A stretch of DNA of 64,000 bases from positions 460,487 through 524,486 of the forward strand of contig MVBO01000002.1 in assembly GCA_002261195.1 (NCBI GenBank). The letters are read 5' to 3'. This stretch comes from Bifiguratus adelaidae. Taxonomy: Eukaryota > Mucoromycota > Endogonomycetes > Endogonales. The notes under the pieces are model-generated. The model was given only the letters and a program-made list of their open reading frames with translations. It had not been told where the DNA came from and did no database searches. A program made the position numbers and the translations under genes. How positions within the stretch are numbered: the first letter of the stretch is position 1; every line of letters begins with the position of its first letter. Of the stretch, positions 43,741 to 54,094 are shown piece after piece.

Positions 43741-45646
43741 ACTTCGTCTGTCGATCCCGTGAAAAATATAGCTCTCTTCTCTTAAGAGTTGGCGCAAAAG
43801 CACTCGATGACGTTTCCGTAAATGGGATTTCCGCCAATCCTCGTACGGCCCCGCTTGTGAGTGAATTCGGCCATGTCGAGGTCTATCCATCTGTACACCG
43901 TAACGAGAAAATAACGAAATATCCCGGTGAAGTATGCCAGCCTTAGAGAGCGACTGGTGTCCTGCAGAGTTACTTTTAGTATTGGCGACTCAGCTGTAAG
44001 CTGGTCGTGCCAACTTCTCCAATGACATAAAGTATTAATTGGCTTTCTGTAAGGTAATATGAGGCAAGTGTGTTTTCTCTCTTCGATGCCATGAGCGAAT
44101 TTGAGCCTTTCTATGATTCCTTGCTCGTATCCACGAATATTTTAAAGCACCTTTTCACGACAATCGTAGAACATAAAATTTGGTTTTTGACGCACATTTG
44201 AACCATACATACGTTGATTTGACTTACTCTGTTGAGATTAATACGCGGGATACCTCTGATCGTGTCGCAGCTTCGTGAAAATCTCGTTCTGTAGCCGCCC
44301 GGTTGATGTCGGTCCACATGTGCATCAACATAAACTTGGCGGCATTATCCGAGTTTGAAAGTTTCCAAAATACGCGTGCCGTGATCACGAATGGCAACAT
44401 CGTCATATAACACTGGATTGACCTCATATGGCACCTGAGCGCACTGGCCAATGCTTTCCTTGAATTTCTTGGATCCAAACTATCAGGAGCTTTCGCTTTC
44501 GCTGTGCCAGAGACTCGTCACCGCAGCTGCCCCGATAGGTTCAGGGATTGGTGTAGTGTCGATGACATTGCCTTCGGCATTACTATTTCGAACATGTGTG
44601 AGATGCTTCGCTTCCAAGTCCATGGACATATCCCTGTGCTGATCGTGTATGAATGGCATGACGTCAAGACAGCTAGAGCTTGCGGGCTACTGATCAGTGA
44701 TGCTCCAGCTATGCTTGCTGGGCGCCGAGGATTTGGGCTGATTAATGTTTTGAGCTCTTCCAGCATAATACCATGGCTTCTAAGGCTTCTCCACATTGGC
44801 TGCTCGTATCCCGTAATTGAAACCTCGTTAATGAATTTTTCATGTTGACAAGATTTGATCATGTTGATGCCTCCATTGACGCTTCCAGTGTCATCATTGT
44901 CCCGCGCCGATGGCAAAGAAGTCTGTCGAGTCATCAAAGTCTGTCGATCATTGTTCGCTCCATAAGGCGACATCTGTCAAGCGGTATGGTTAAAGAGTAT
45001 AGCCGCGTTTCATTGACAAAGGCACCTGCTTCGTTCGTGAATGATGACAACAGTTCGGTTTGTAGCTACCCGTACAGGTGACCGAATTTGGCATGTTCGT
45101 CTGGCGACAATAAGCTTCGCGAGATGCGCTTGGCAAAGGTGACTTCAGACAGTGATTGCAATTGCTAGTATGACGCCAACGTTCCCGACGCCGAGCACCA
45201 ACTTTCTTTCTGCTCGCAACCCGACAACTTCAAGTCTTCGCCTTCGCCTCCGTCTCCTTCGGTCGACAGCAGGAGATGGTAGAGTACTTTGGCGGAATAG
45301 AGGAATAGGAAAAGGCGTTTGCGAACCAAATCAGGCGATCCAGTATAATTATACTCCTAGACTCAAAAATTCGAGTATAAGCAGCGAAGTATACAATTGT
45401 AACTTTAATAACAGTCATTGTCAGCGATATGAATTCCAGAACACTTGATATGGCCGTCATATGCTTATGTCCAGAGGTCTCATATCCCAAACATGCTCCG
45501 CCTGAGTTAGATTAAAATGTTTCACCACAACAAAAGACATGCCGTCCAGCCCGAACAAACAAATATCTGCCTAGGTATAGTCCCCAAGCTTTCCTCTACA
45601 TTAGGTATTAAAACATTGAACCCTGACTGATTCAACGAAACGCGCG
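43741..45646. other. Gene-poor stretch with possible degenerate kinase pieces
   Basis: About 1.9 kb without an intact gene. On the minus strand pieces such as TDINRAATERDFHEAATRS (near 44270) and FIHDQHRDMSMDL (near 44645, HRD-like) lie in different frames and could be remnants of the kinase body. Base composition is more AT-rich than in neighbouring genes. Nothing here supports a functional product. Confidence 0.35.
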
Positions 45647-46990
45647 ATGCAGTGGGGTGTCAAGGCGATATGCCTAGTTCTATTCTATCTGGCAGGCACT
45701 GCATTATGCGCAGCTCAAACAGTGGCAGAAACGGCACAGCAGCTTCTCAATTTTGCAACGACTCAAGCTAATAACGCCTTCATTCAGGTTACCAACGGCA
45801 CCATTGTCAATACCTATCCTTTCCTTGGTTACGTGGACGAAACGGAGTGGATGTCAACCAATGCATCGGGATGGACGTCAGGATACCTACCTGGGATCTT
45901 GTGGCAACTTTACAACAACACATATGACTCGACTATCATGCACAATGCTATTGCAGCAACCTACGGTTTAAGCGCCCAAGCCAATGAAACAACCACGCCG
46001 CACATAGGCGTGCAAATCTATAACTCCTTTGTTCACGCCTTCGACATGACGAGGAACCCTAACTTTCTTGGCATTGTGCAAACAGCAGCACACACGCTCT
46101 CCACATCCTATCGAGCGGACGTTGGAGTCTTTCAGTCGCTCGCCAATCTGGCGCAAAATAGCTCGCTTATCCCCGTGATTATCGATACCATTATGGACAT
46201 GGAGCTTCTGTTTTGGGCTAGTCAACAGTTCAATGAGCCTATATGGGCACACCAAGCTTTCAACCACGCCAACCAAACAATGATCAATCATTTTCGATCA
46301 GATGGATCTACGTTCGATCTTGTCAATTACGCAGTGAATGGCAGCGTGGATTCCAAATTGACCTTGAGAGGATACCAAGATAACTCAACCTGGGCTCGTG
46401 GTCAATCGTGGGCTATCTACGGGTTTTCGATGGCCTTTCGGTACACGGGGTATCAGCCTTTTCTTGCGACCTCTCAACGGGCAGCCAATTACTTTATCAG
46501 TCATTTAGCGTCGGACAATGTCCCCTTTTGGGACTTTAATGTCCCTTTGAAAGGATATGTGCCTCGGGATACGTCGGCAGCCGCCATAGCTATATCTGGC
46601 CTGTTAGAGCTCTCGCACCATCTTAACGAGTCTAGTCAGGGCAGCTATACCGTTGCTGCTCAAGCGATGTTACAAGCGATCAATTCCCCAGAATACCTTG
46701 CGACGACGGACCCACTGCCCTGCATTTTGACCAATTCCACAGAGAATATGAGAGACAATCCACCGTTGTACGATTTGGCGACCGCTTATGGTGATTACTA
46801 CTTTGTCGAGGCGATGAGACGACTGTTGCAAGTGCAAGGATCGCGCAACACGCCTTTGGGCAATTCTACCAATGGCGGCGGGAATTCTGCTACTCCCACA
46901 AGCGCCAACACGTCTGCTGCAGACCATCTGGAACCCTTGGATATCACCACGTGGCTAATTGGCAGCTTGATCCTTTACGCAATACTATAG
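45647..46990 (+). CDS. Glycoside hydrolase family 88, secreted, probably GPI-anchored
   Basis: Unsaturated glucuronyl or rhamnogalacturonyl hydrolase, which removes the unsaturated sugar left by polysaccharide lyases. Intronless, 447 residues. Signal peptide MQWGVKAICLVLFYLAGTALC. The family core shows GWTSGYLPGILWQLY, SWARGQSWAIYGFSMAFRYT in the form TWARGQSWAIYGFSM, VPFWDFNVP and PRDTSAAAIAISGLLEL, with the catalytic aspartates in DVGVFQS and WDFN regions. Many N-glycosylation sites (NXT/S). The C-terminus is Asn/Gly/Ser/Thr-rich and ends in a hydrophobic stretch (WLIGSLILYAIL), as in GPI-anchored proteins. Intact, unlike the nearby pectinesterase. Confidence 0.88.
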   Translation: MQWGVKAICLVLFYLAGTALCAAQTVAETAQQLLNFATTQANNAFIQVTNGTIVNTYPFLGYVDETEWMSTNASGWTSGYLPGILWQLYNNTYDSTIMHNAIAATYGLSAQANETTTPHIGVQIYNSFVHAFDMTRNPNFLGIVQTAAHTLSTSYRADVGVFQSLANLAQNSSLIPVIIDTIMDMELLFWASQQFNEPIWAHQAFNHANQTMINHFRSDGSTFDLVNYAVNGSVDSKLTLRGYQDNSTWARGQSWAIYGFSMAFRYTGYQPFLATSQRAANYFISHLASDNVPFWDFNVPLKGYVPRDTSAAAIAISGLLELSHHLNESSQGSYTVAAQAMLQAINSPEYLATTDPLPCILTNSTENMRDNPPLYDLATAYGDYYFVEAMRRLLQVQGSRNTPLGNSTNGGGNSATPTSANTSAADHLEPLDITTWLIGSLILYAIL

Positions 46991-47062
46991 CTCACGAAAT
47001 ACATTTTGTACGGGAGTAAAGTTTTCAAAGCATCAATTACAATACCTAATCGTGTATACCTC

Positions 47063-48125
47063 TTAACCACAGTGTTCCCACGGTACCTTGGCTTTACCCA
47101 TAATCCAGTTGATAATCCAGTCCTGAGTGATGTTCATCAAATGAGTAGCAATAACCGTTGGTAAGGGGAACATGATGACTTCTTGTCGTTCATCAATGGC
47201 CTTCTTGATAACGGCTCCTGCGGCGCCCACGTCGAGTGTAGGTATCTTTCGGTTCGGAGGTAGATCCTTTGTGGCGTCCTGCACCAAAGGCGTGTTAATG
47301 AAGCCGGGACAAATCACCGTGACATCGATCCCGGCTGGCTTCAAGTACACGGAGAGATCGCGTCCAAGGCGATAGACCATGCGTTTCGACACTGAATAGC
47401 CGGTCACTTGAGGAAATATGAAGAGCGATGCCAATGAAGCGGTAATGACCACATGGCCCCGTCCACGAGCTTTAAAGCGATCCAAGAGCTGGGACGTAAT
47501 TCAGTTTCCGGCTCTTGATGAAATCCCGTAAAGGATAAGCATAACTTACTGGAGTGATGGTGTTCAGGACACCCATGCCATTGACGCCAATGACCAAGTC
47601 CAATCGTTCCTTGAGCGTGCCCTCTCTCTTGCCTTCGGCGTTGAGTTTTCCAGCCATTTCCTTCACAACTCCAGCATTGGCCCAAACCATGTCAACACCG
47701 CCCACACGTGTGTCCAGATCGAGCAGATAGTCATTCATGGCCTTGGCATCTGTGACATCCATCACCTTCGTCTCCACCTCGGCGCCAAACGAACGGCACG
47801 TTTCGGCTACGTTAGCCAGGCGCGCTTCATTCAAGTCCATCAGAACAAGCAACAGCTTGCTATCAGCACCTCCCTTGATCTTGTACTTTGGATCCTTGGC
47901 AAAGCGTATAGCGACATTCTCTCCAATACCGGAAGCACTTCCGGTAATCACGATTTTGCGGGGTATAGGCTTTCCAGCTAGCAGACTTCCCGACCGCCCT
48001 GTCACATGGTTGACAATTTCCCAGGCGAGAGCGAGTGTACTTGCGGGTAGAACGATAAATGTCGTCTGGAATATGGTCAAGAGTGCCAGCAAGGGCGCCA
48101 ATACCTTATTGTTCTGCAACACCAT
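47063..48125 (-). CDS. Membrane-anchored short-chain dehydrogenase
   Basis: NAD(P)-dependent SDR of unknown substrate; relatives act on lipids or ketosphinganine. Exons 48125-47550 and 47488-47063; 333 residues. A hydrophobic N-terminal segment (LLALLTIFQTTFIVLPAS) anchors it. Cofactor motif ITGSASGIGENVA near residue 60, DMVWANAGV, then the active site YSVSKRM in GYSVSK. C-terminal helix near LMNITQDWIINWIMG. An E-box octamer lies 58-65 bases before the ATG. Confidence 0.85.
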
Positions 48126-48182
48126 AACACGAAACCAAGTGCCGAGCGTGAAATTCTGTCCCTTTTAAGAAGGTACCCAATT

Positions 48183-48190
48183 TCACGTGA
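48183..48190. promoter_or_regulatory. TCACGTGA E-box
   Basis: Perfect palindrome upstream of the membrane SDR (ATG at 48125, minus strand). Same octamer as upstream of arginase and CK2 beta. Confidence 0.4.
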
Positions 48191-48296
48191 GACGCGCTTT
48201 GAGATATTTTGGGGCATGTGATCGCAAGGCATATGTTCATATGAAAACATGTGTGCAAGTGCTATACAGAACCATTAGTTAGCTTGTTCTAAGTAA

Positions 48297-49244
48297 TTAA
48301 AATAAGATCCAGCGACGCTTTGATGGAGAGCCGTCCGCAGCAACGGCATTTCGGTGATAACCGTATCGTCTGCTCCACAGCTCTTGACGACGGTAGTAGA
48401 TGAACTGAATGATGATACCGATGATAGCCAACACTATGATCGCTACCAACATCACATAGACACGCCAATTGACGGTATAGCTTGTTGCGTGGTGAGCATC
48501 GAGGAAGGCGTCGAAACTGTAGAATAATCCGGTATTAAAGAAGATGTCGAGTCCAAGGATGAACATGTAAGCGCCAACAAAGGATGTGGAAAGGATGATA
48601 GTCCATCGTTCGAGAATGAGCGAAAGTAGGAAGCCGGCAGCCGCCAAGACACCCATGAGAACACCACGGCCCCAGCCAGATTGAATGACACCGCCTGACT
48701 TCCAAGACAAGATCCACATGCCAAGAAGAAATCCGGCATAGGCACCCAAAAGGTAAATGCCAAGATGCCAGCAGCACATGAACAGCAAGCCAAAGACGAT
48801 GCCGACACCAACTGACGCAACCAGGAAGATAGTAGGGCTGTTTGCGCCATATCCGCTGACGGGTTCGGCGTTTTGGAGTGCAAGCCATGCCACGGTGCCA
48901 AACACCAAGAGGCCGGTGAGGAACATGGTGAGCCGAAAGTGTCTGAAGCCGCCAAACACGAACAGCAAGCCGACGATAAGGAATATCACCGCGAGAACGA
49001 TACCATGCGCGGTCAGACGATAGCCATCTACGGTGGATCTACTCAGTCACGTAACTCTTGATAAATCTACATTTTACTTACTGTCAAGCGCTATAGCCTT
49101 GTCATCCACATATTTCGTGTCCTCTTGTCGCTTCTCGAGGAGAGGTAGACCCTGTACTTGCCAAGTCCATAGCGTGAAGGTCACTAAAACGACATAAGTT
49201 TGAAATAGCCGTAGTATTCGGCTTTTAGGCGCGTCCGTTGTCAT
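48297..49244 (-). CDS. TMEM198/TM7S3-like multipass membrane protein (DUF4203)
   Basis: Seven-helix membrane protein of unknown role in fungi. Exons 49244-49082 and 49027-48297; 297 residues. The head MTTDAPKSRILRLFQTYVVLV looks like a signal anchor, followed by GLPLLEKRQEDTKY. Core helices: VIFLIVGLLFVFGGFRHFRL, a GYGANSPTIFLVASVGVG run, LGIYLLGAYAGFLLGMW, and the DUF4203-typical STSFVGAYMFILGLDIF. The tail is basic (YYRRQELWSRRYGYHR). Intron 49081-49028 is 54 bases. Confidence 0.8.
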
Positions 49245-49658
49245 GGTGAGGTTGTTTCAAGGTTGCTTATTTCACTGTCGCGGACTACAGGACAATGCCA
49301 AGTTAAATATATTATAGGGACACCTTTCGAAAACGCAAAGCCATATGACGTCACAGCTGTCATGCTTGGACAAGAATGTTCTTTGGGATTCCCACTTATG
49401 GACGTGTCGTCATTGCGAAACTCAATTTTGGATCGTTTGTGTGGTGAAAGCGCACGGAAAGTTCTTGTACAGCTCTAACAGGAGCTAGGGGAGTTTTACC
49501 GTCGGCACAACCAAATTGCCAGATTCCGAAGAAATGGGACATACATTCTCAGGAATACGATCGAAGACTTTTGCATCATTATCTCGATCGTTGCTGGCTT
49601 ATGTTTGATTGCAACGTTCTCTCCTCATGTAAGGAGTATCTATTCGTTGTACAACCAT

Positions 49659-50804
49659 CTATATCCATCCATACTTTTCACAATGCACCCACGTGGGAGG
49701 ATTGCCTTCGCCGAACCATGCTAGGGAAGGGATTGAATCTTTCTTGCGCTCAATGATTTCCACCACGTCAGAGAAACTTTCACATTGTGGGTCCCAGACA
49801 TGAACACCCTCCGTCAGGTTATATAGCCTTGCTTGAATCATCGCCGCTTGAATGAAGAGTCTCGTACGGTCAGGGGAAGTGCTCCGCAACCGTGAAATGA
49901 TGAGCACATTGTCGCTAAAGACATAGAAGAAGAGAGCGAAATCGGATGTTCCCGGCATCTTAACACCGCAATGCTCTATGTGAGGGAAATCGAGCTTAGA
50001 CGCGTAAAAGCGTGACCTTGTCAATAGCCAGTCGAACTTTTCGACCGTAGGCTCTATGCAGACTACGCTATTCTCATCCGTTCTTGCCTTGAGCTCCTCC
50101 ATAATAAGCTTTTGGTCTTGTTCCAGAATTGACGGGACCTCGTCTTCAGTAATCCACTCAACCCCTTCAGGAAGTGTTTCCCAATCGCTGCCTCCACATT
50201 GGCCCCCTAGCAATGGAAATTTGACCTCGGGAGCCGGGTATGCTTTCCAGCCAAGCTGATCGTAGAATTGCCGTCCTACGTCGGAGTACAGATGCGACAT
50301 GATGGCACCTTGCTCGCCGGTATCGTTCTTGCCTTTGGCTTCCTGTTGCAATCTCGCCAGAAGCAGCTTCATCATTGTACTTGCGTAACCTTTACCGCGA
50401 TGAACTTCCGGACAATATACGGAGGCTACACCTTCACTCAAAGCTTCTTCGACTCTGTCGCTGCCCTGACGCTTCACCCATATCTTGTGCCGGTATGTCT
50501 CGCAGTGTGCTAAAATCGGTATGGTTGGGTCCTCTGCCCGCGAGGCCGCATCCTCTTTGGAAACCAAGATCCAGGCTCGATGTCCATCCTGTGCAAAATT
50601 TTGAGCGCGAAACTCTGTTTCTCGGGATAAGTATGTATCGAGATCAAGACGAGTTCCTACAACCTCGAGTTAGAGCTGATGTGTACCGTTGGAAGAGCAC
50701 ATACCCCAGGAAGCAAAGTTGTTCTTCTTGGTAACTAGAAATTGTGCAGGAGTTGGCTGCACTAAGGTCAGCGTCTCCAGCAACTCCTTGCGATGCTTAG
50801 TCAT
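49659..50804 (-). CDS. LYC1-like lysine N-acetyltransferase (GNAT)
   Basis: GNAT-fold enzyme; in Yarrowia LYC1 starts lysine breakdown by N6-acetylation. Exons 50804-50705 and 50656-49659; 365 residues. The opening reads LVQPTPAQFLVTKKNNFASWG; the acetyl-CoA site is in VYCPEVHRGKGYASTMMKLL (the RGKGYA loop), and LYSDVGRQFYDQLGWKAYP follows. The C-terminal part (KYGWI end, WFGEGNPPTWVHCEKY) resembles the second half of LYC1 proteins. The 335 bases downstream of its ATG side contain nothing recognisable. Confidence 0.75.
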
Positions 50805-51139
50805 GCTGCAAGATTACCTCGGCCAAACGTTGGTTCCCTGGTGGAAATGGGGGTCACGCTCCAATCCCACTATTCGCTCACCAAAAAGGCAATTATTATA
50901 AATCTAAGCGTTGACGTCACGGTTTCTTTGAACAATAAAATCCAAAGCACACATAAAGTTCCTGGTTTGAGCCCCAGATCTCATGCTAAGGCGTTCCCGT
51001 GTAGCGAGAGTCGATGAAACTTTTCAAACCATCGTCCTGAATTCTTGAAAGGATGATCAAAAAGGTTTCGTATATTCCCGCAATCGCGTATTGTTTCGAT
51101 AATGACATATGATAACTCTTCCCCGCTACGACGTTTGAT

Positions 51140-51682
51140 CTACTGCTTTGGAATAACCGGAATAACAATGTCATATCCAACTTCTGGCCGATCACCATCC
51201 CTGACCATGCTATAGACAAGGTGCTGTTGGGAATTCATAGCCCAATCCTGGTCTCCCTCTAAAGCGGCCCATAGTGCGCCCCATGATTTGCCATCACCAT
51301 CACTATCAACCTTTGCGTCATGAAAGGCGATCGCGCCCTTTTGTTTGGGGAGAGTCACGACCTTGAAATCAACCTTGGCTAAGTCGCTGGTAGGTCGAAC
51401 TTGGGTAGAGGCAATCTTCGATTTGATGGCCCGGATGTCAGCATTGTCCGCCAAACGGTATCCGGGCCAGAAGCGAACTTCAGCCAGGGAAACGTCAGAG
51501 GGATCGTCAGGATACAGCTTTGTTTCGTTTTTGAGCGCAACACCCGCTTCGTCAGCAAATTGCTTCAAGTAACTGAATGCCGCATCCGTAATTGGCTTCC
51601 AGGTGCTTGTGTGGTGATCCTTTATGGTAACTTCGTTGACCAGAAAATGCCTCTCGGGAATGTCGACTATTTGGTAGCCCAT
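51140..51682 (-). CDS. GyrI-like small-molecule-binding protein, copy 1
   Basis: Unidentified, 180 residues, intronless. The two halves look like the two repeats of a GyrI/SOUL-type beta-alpha fold: IVDIPERHFLVNEV with FADEAGVALKNETKLYPDDPSD, then FKVVTLPKQKGAIAFHD to EVGYDIVIPVIPK, whose ending YDIVIPV is the typical last strand. Start MGYQIVDIPE is the only reasonable ATG. A TATA box is at about 51726-51732 and a palindrome at 51764-51781. A close paralogue lies at 52427-52957. Function unknown; ligand binding is inferred from the fold resemblance only. Confidence 0.6.
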   Translation of the reverse strand: MGYQIVDIPERHFLVNEVTIKDHHTSTWKPITDAAFSYLKQFADEAGVALKNETKLYPDDPSDVSLAEVRFWPGYRLADNADIRAIKSKIASTQVRPTSDLAKVDFKVVTLPKQKGAIAFHDAKVDSDGDGKSWGALWAALEGDQDWAMNSQQHLVYSMVRDGDRPEVGYDIVIPVIPKQ

Positions 51683-51763
51683 GTTGTCTGTTGGTCTACG
51701 GTTTTAGTTTAAACACAGGCAGCCGTATATAATATTTAACCTTTTAGATGATCCGTTGGCGTC

Positions 51764-51781
51764 GACTGCGGCTCCGCAGTC
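51764..51781. promoter_or_regulatory. 18-base palindrome in promoter of GyrI-like copy 1
   Basis: GACTGCGG-CT-CCGCAGTC, perfect 8-base arms, 82 bases upstream of the ATG. The inner CGG and CCG triplets resemble a binuclear zinc-cluster site. The same element precedes copy 2. Confidence 0.65.
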
Positions 51782-52426
51782 AAAAATCCATATTTGGAAA
51801 TGTGGATCGCCTCGCTGAATTGTGGGAATGTCACTGCAATTCGGCGTAGCCATCTTTAATGGTAGTATTGAGAGGCAGAAGCTTCCTGTCTCACATATGT
51901 TGACTGTGCCACAGCAACGAGTAATTTGCGCTCGCAGGCCTGCGAATGTCAGCCTTACCTTCTGTCTCAAATCCCCCCATGGTAATTGATTGTACTGACA
52001 GAGCGCAGACGTTATACTGTTTAACCCCCCGTTGGAATGCAGAACCCCTTCAGGAATGTCAAAGATTTGCTGGCTCCTGTGTTCGCCAAAGTGTGGACGA
52101 TGATCGCACCCTGTCGGGTATTGGACCCTGCTATGCCTGGTCAGCTCAAAATGGGCAATTGCTGCGAGATTATACTAGCGACGATATCCTGGTTCGTTTC
52201 ACTGTTCACAGCCTGAGAGAGCTCACTGCTCACTAGAAACGCGACTGTTATAACCAGAATTGATATGCAATATTCAGACATCATGCTATGGCATTACCGT
52301 ACAGTGAGAGTCCCAACACATGCCCAACCGTTGTCCGTGAGTTGTGAGGGTTCGCATGTTCATTCAAGCATTCTTACTAGCTACAAATACTGACATTTCC
52401 GCGAAAGTTAACCTCTGAAAACAAAT
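51782..52426. other. Spacer between GyrI-like copies, no gene seen
   Basis: About 645 bases. A plus-strand frame at 51946-52236 has no recognisable content. Confidence 0.3.
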
Positions 52427-52957
52427 TTAATGTTTGGGAACAAGTGGAACGACAATGTCATAGCCCACTTCGGGCTGATCGCCATCGCGTACCATGCTGT
52501 AGACAATATGCTGTTCATCATCCATGACCCAATCCTTGTCCGCGTGCAACGCCTCAAATAGGCCACCCCACGATTTTTGGACAATGTCGGTCTTTTCGTC
52601 ATGAAACCTAACTGCGCACTTCTGTTTTGGGAGAGTCACAACCTTGAAATCGACCTTGGCTAACTCGTGGCTAGGTTGGACCTGAGCAGACGCAATTTTA
52701 GATCGGATGGCCTCGAGGTCGGCATCGTCAGACAAACGGTATCCCGGCCAAAAGCGAATCTCCGGCACGCCAGGGTCCGTGGGATCATCAGGGTACAGTT
52801 TGCTCTCGTTCTTGAGGGTAACACCCGCTTCTTCAGCAAATTGCTTCAAGTAAGCAAATGCCGCTTCCGTGATAGGTTTCCATCCGTTGTGTTCCTTGAT
52901 GATAACTTCGTTGACAAGAAAGCGCCTCTCAGGGATGTCGACTACTTGGTAGCTCAT
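52427..52957 (-). CDS. GyrI-like small-molecule-binding protein, copy 2
   Basis: 176 residues, intronless, about 65 percent like copy 1 by eye and collinear with it (MSYQVVDIPERRFLVNEV, LYPDDPTDPGVPEIRFWPG, YSMVRDGDQPEVGYDIVV). It lacks three residues in the first loop and several near the middle. A TATATATACA element lies about 50 bases upstream and the palindrome at 53042-53057, so the promoter was duplicated along with the gene. Confidence 0.6.
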   Translation of the reverse strand: MSYQVVDIPERRFLVNEVIIKEHNGWKPITEAAFAYLKQFAEEAGVTLKNESKLYPDDPTDPGVPEIRFWPGYRLSDDADLEAIRSKIASAQVQPSHELAKVDFKVVTLPKQKCAVRFHDEKTDIVQKSWGGLFEALHADKDWVMDDEQHIVYSMVRDGDQPEVGYDIVVPLVPKH

Positions 52958-53041
52958 GTTGCCTGCTGACGTTCCCTTTTGGATGGTAGAGGCCCAGAGG
53001 CGTAGCTGTATATATACACTCGGGCAATTAGTTGGCGTCGT

Positions 53042-53058
53042 ACTGCGGCTCCGCAGTC
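53042..53058. promoter_or_regulatory. Palindrome in promoter of GyrI-like copy 2
   Basis: ACTGCGG-CT-CCGCAGT, perfect 7-base arms, 85 bases before the ATG, in a block (GTTGGCGTCG and AAAAGCCCA nearby) shared with copy 1. Confidence 0.65.
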
Positions 53059-53241
53059 AAAAGCCCAAATTTGGGAATGGGTTACCGGGCAATTCTCAAC
53101 TGTGTCCATCAATGCCCTTGTGGCGTTTCGGACGGTGTCGTGTTTGCCCTTTCCTGGAAAGAAGAGAGCAATTATGTGCTGGGGCACAGCCCGCATCACA
53201 TGCACCGGAAGCTTCTTGCCTCGTGTTATTACAAATGATAG

Positions 53242-53799
53242 CTACATTCTCTGATGGGGCATATCGTCTATACTGGGTTCCTTGTTAATGATTGCAACAA
53301 CAATGTCATAACCTTCCTCAAGTTGATCACGCGCAATATCATAAAATATTTGCTCATAAAATGCTGGCTTCCATCCATCATTCTTCCTATGAGTATCGAG
53401 ATTCCTACGCCAACGAGCGTTGTCGTGTTCAAGACGTGTGTAGAAGGGAGCAACGTAGCATTTGCTTGCTGGCAAGGTTACCACCTTGACGTTAATCGTG
53501 GCTTCTTTTTGATAGGTTCAATCCGAGTCGATCCTATTTGAGTTTCAAATCCATGCTGTATCTGTGTCGTTCGATACGCGGTAACCAGGCCACAAAAGGA
53601 ACTCGAGGGTGCGCGGGATTGGAGAGATCATCTGGATACATCTTGACTTCATTGTGAAGAGAAACACCTGCGCCCTTAGCGAAGCCTTGTACGTACTCCA
53701 ACGCTGGATTTCCCATGGTTTTCCATGCGTGATCCTTTCTTGTATGACTCCATTTATAAGCACGAGCCTTTCAGGAATATTGGCTATCTGATAGCTCAT
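53242..53799 (-). pseudogene. GyrI-like protein, copy 3, frameshifted
   Basis: Starts well (MSYQIANIPERLVLINGV, ATG at 53799) but the homologous text moves between frames: WKTMGNPALEYVQGF and VKMYPDDLSNPAH in one, FLLWPGYRVSNDTDT in another, then a stop, and VKVVTLPASKCYV to EEGYDIVVAI in a third register. At least three shifts plus a TGA. The promoter palindrome is degenerate here (GTTGGCGTAG retained near 53852, arms lost). Confidence 0.8.
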
Positions 53800-54094
53800 G
53801 TGTTCGTAACAGTATACATGGGAAGCAGTGGAAAGCTTTGCATGGATATATGGTTGGCGTAGTGGACCTGGCTGTGCGAAGTCGATCCAAAATTGGCAAC
53901 AGGCATTCCATCAAATGCGTATCGCTTGTGATTGCACCGATGGCACCTTAAAGAATTATGATAGTGGCAAGCAATCCTAAATAAATGCAGAGAAGAGCTT
54001 ACGACGATTCCTAGAGTCAGCGGGAAGTCATAATTCAAGCGGGCCCAGCTTACATTATGAACGATAGGCTTAATATACAACACAACCCTTCTAT
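53800..54094. other. Intergenic, no gene seen
   Basis: Upstream region of GyrI-like copy 3 and downstream of PP2C. Nothing recognisable except the decayed palindrome block. Confidence 0.3.

Noticed and set aside
45152-45448. 98-codon plus-strand frame
   Set aside because: Low-complexity Arg/Leu text in an AT-rich gap, with no splice partners.
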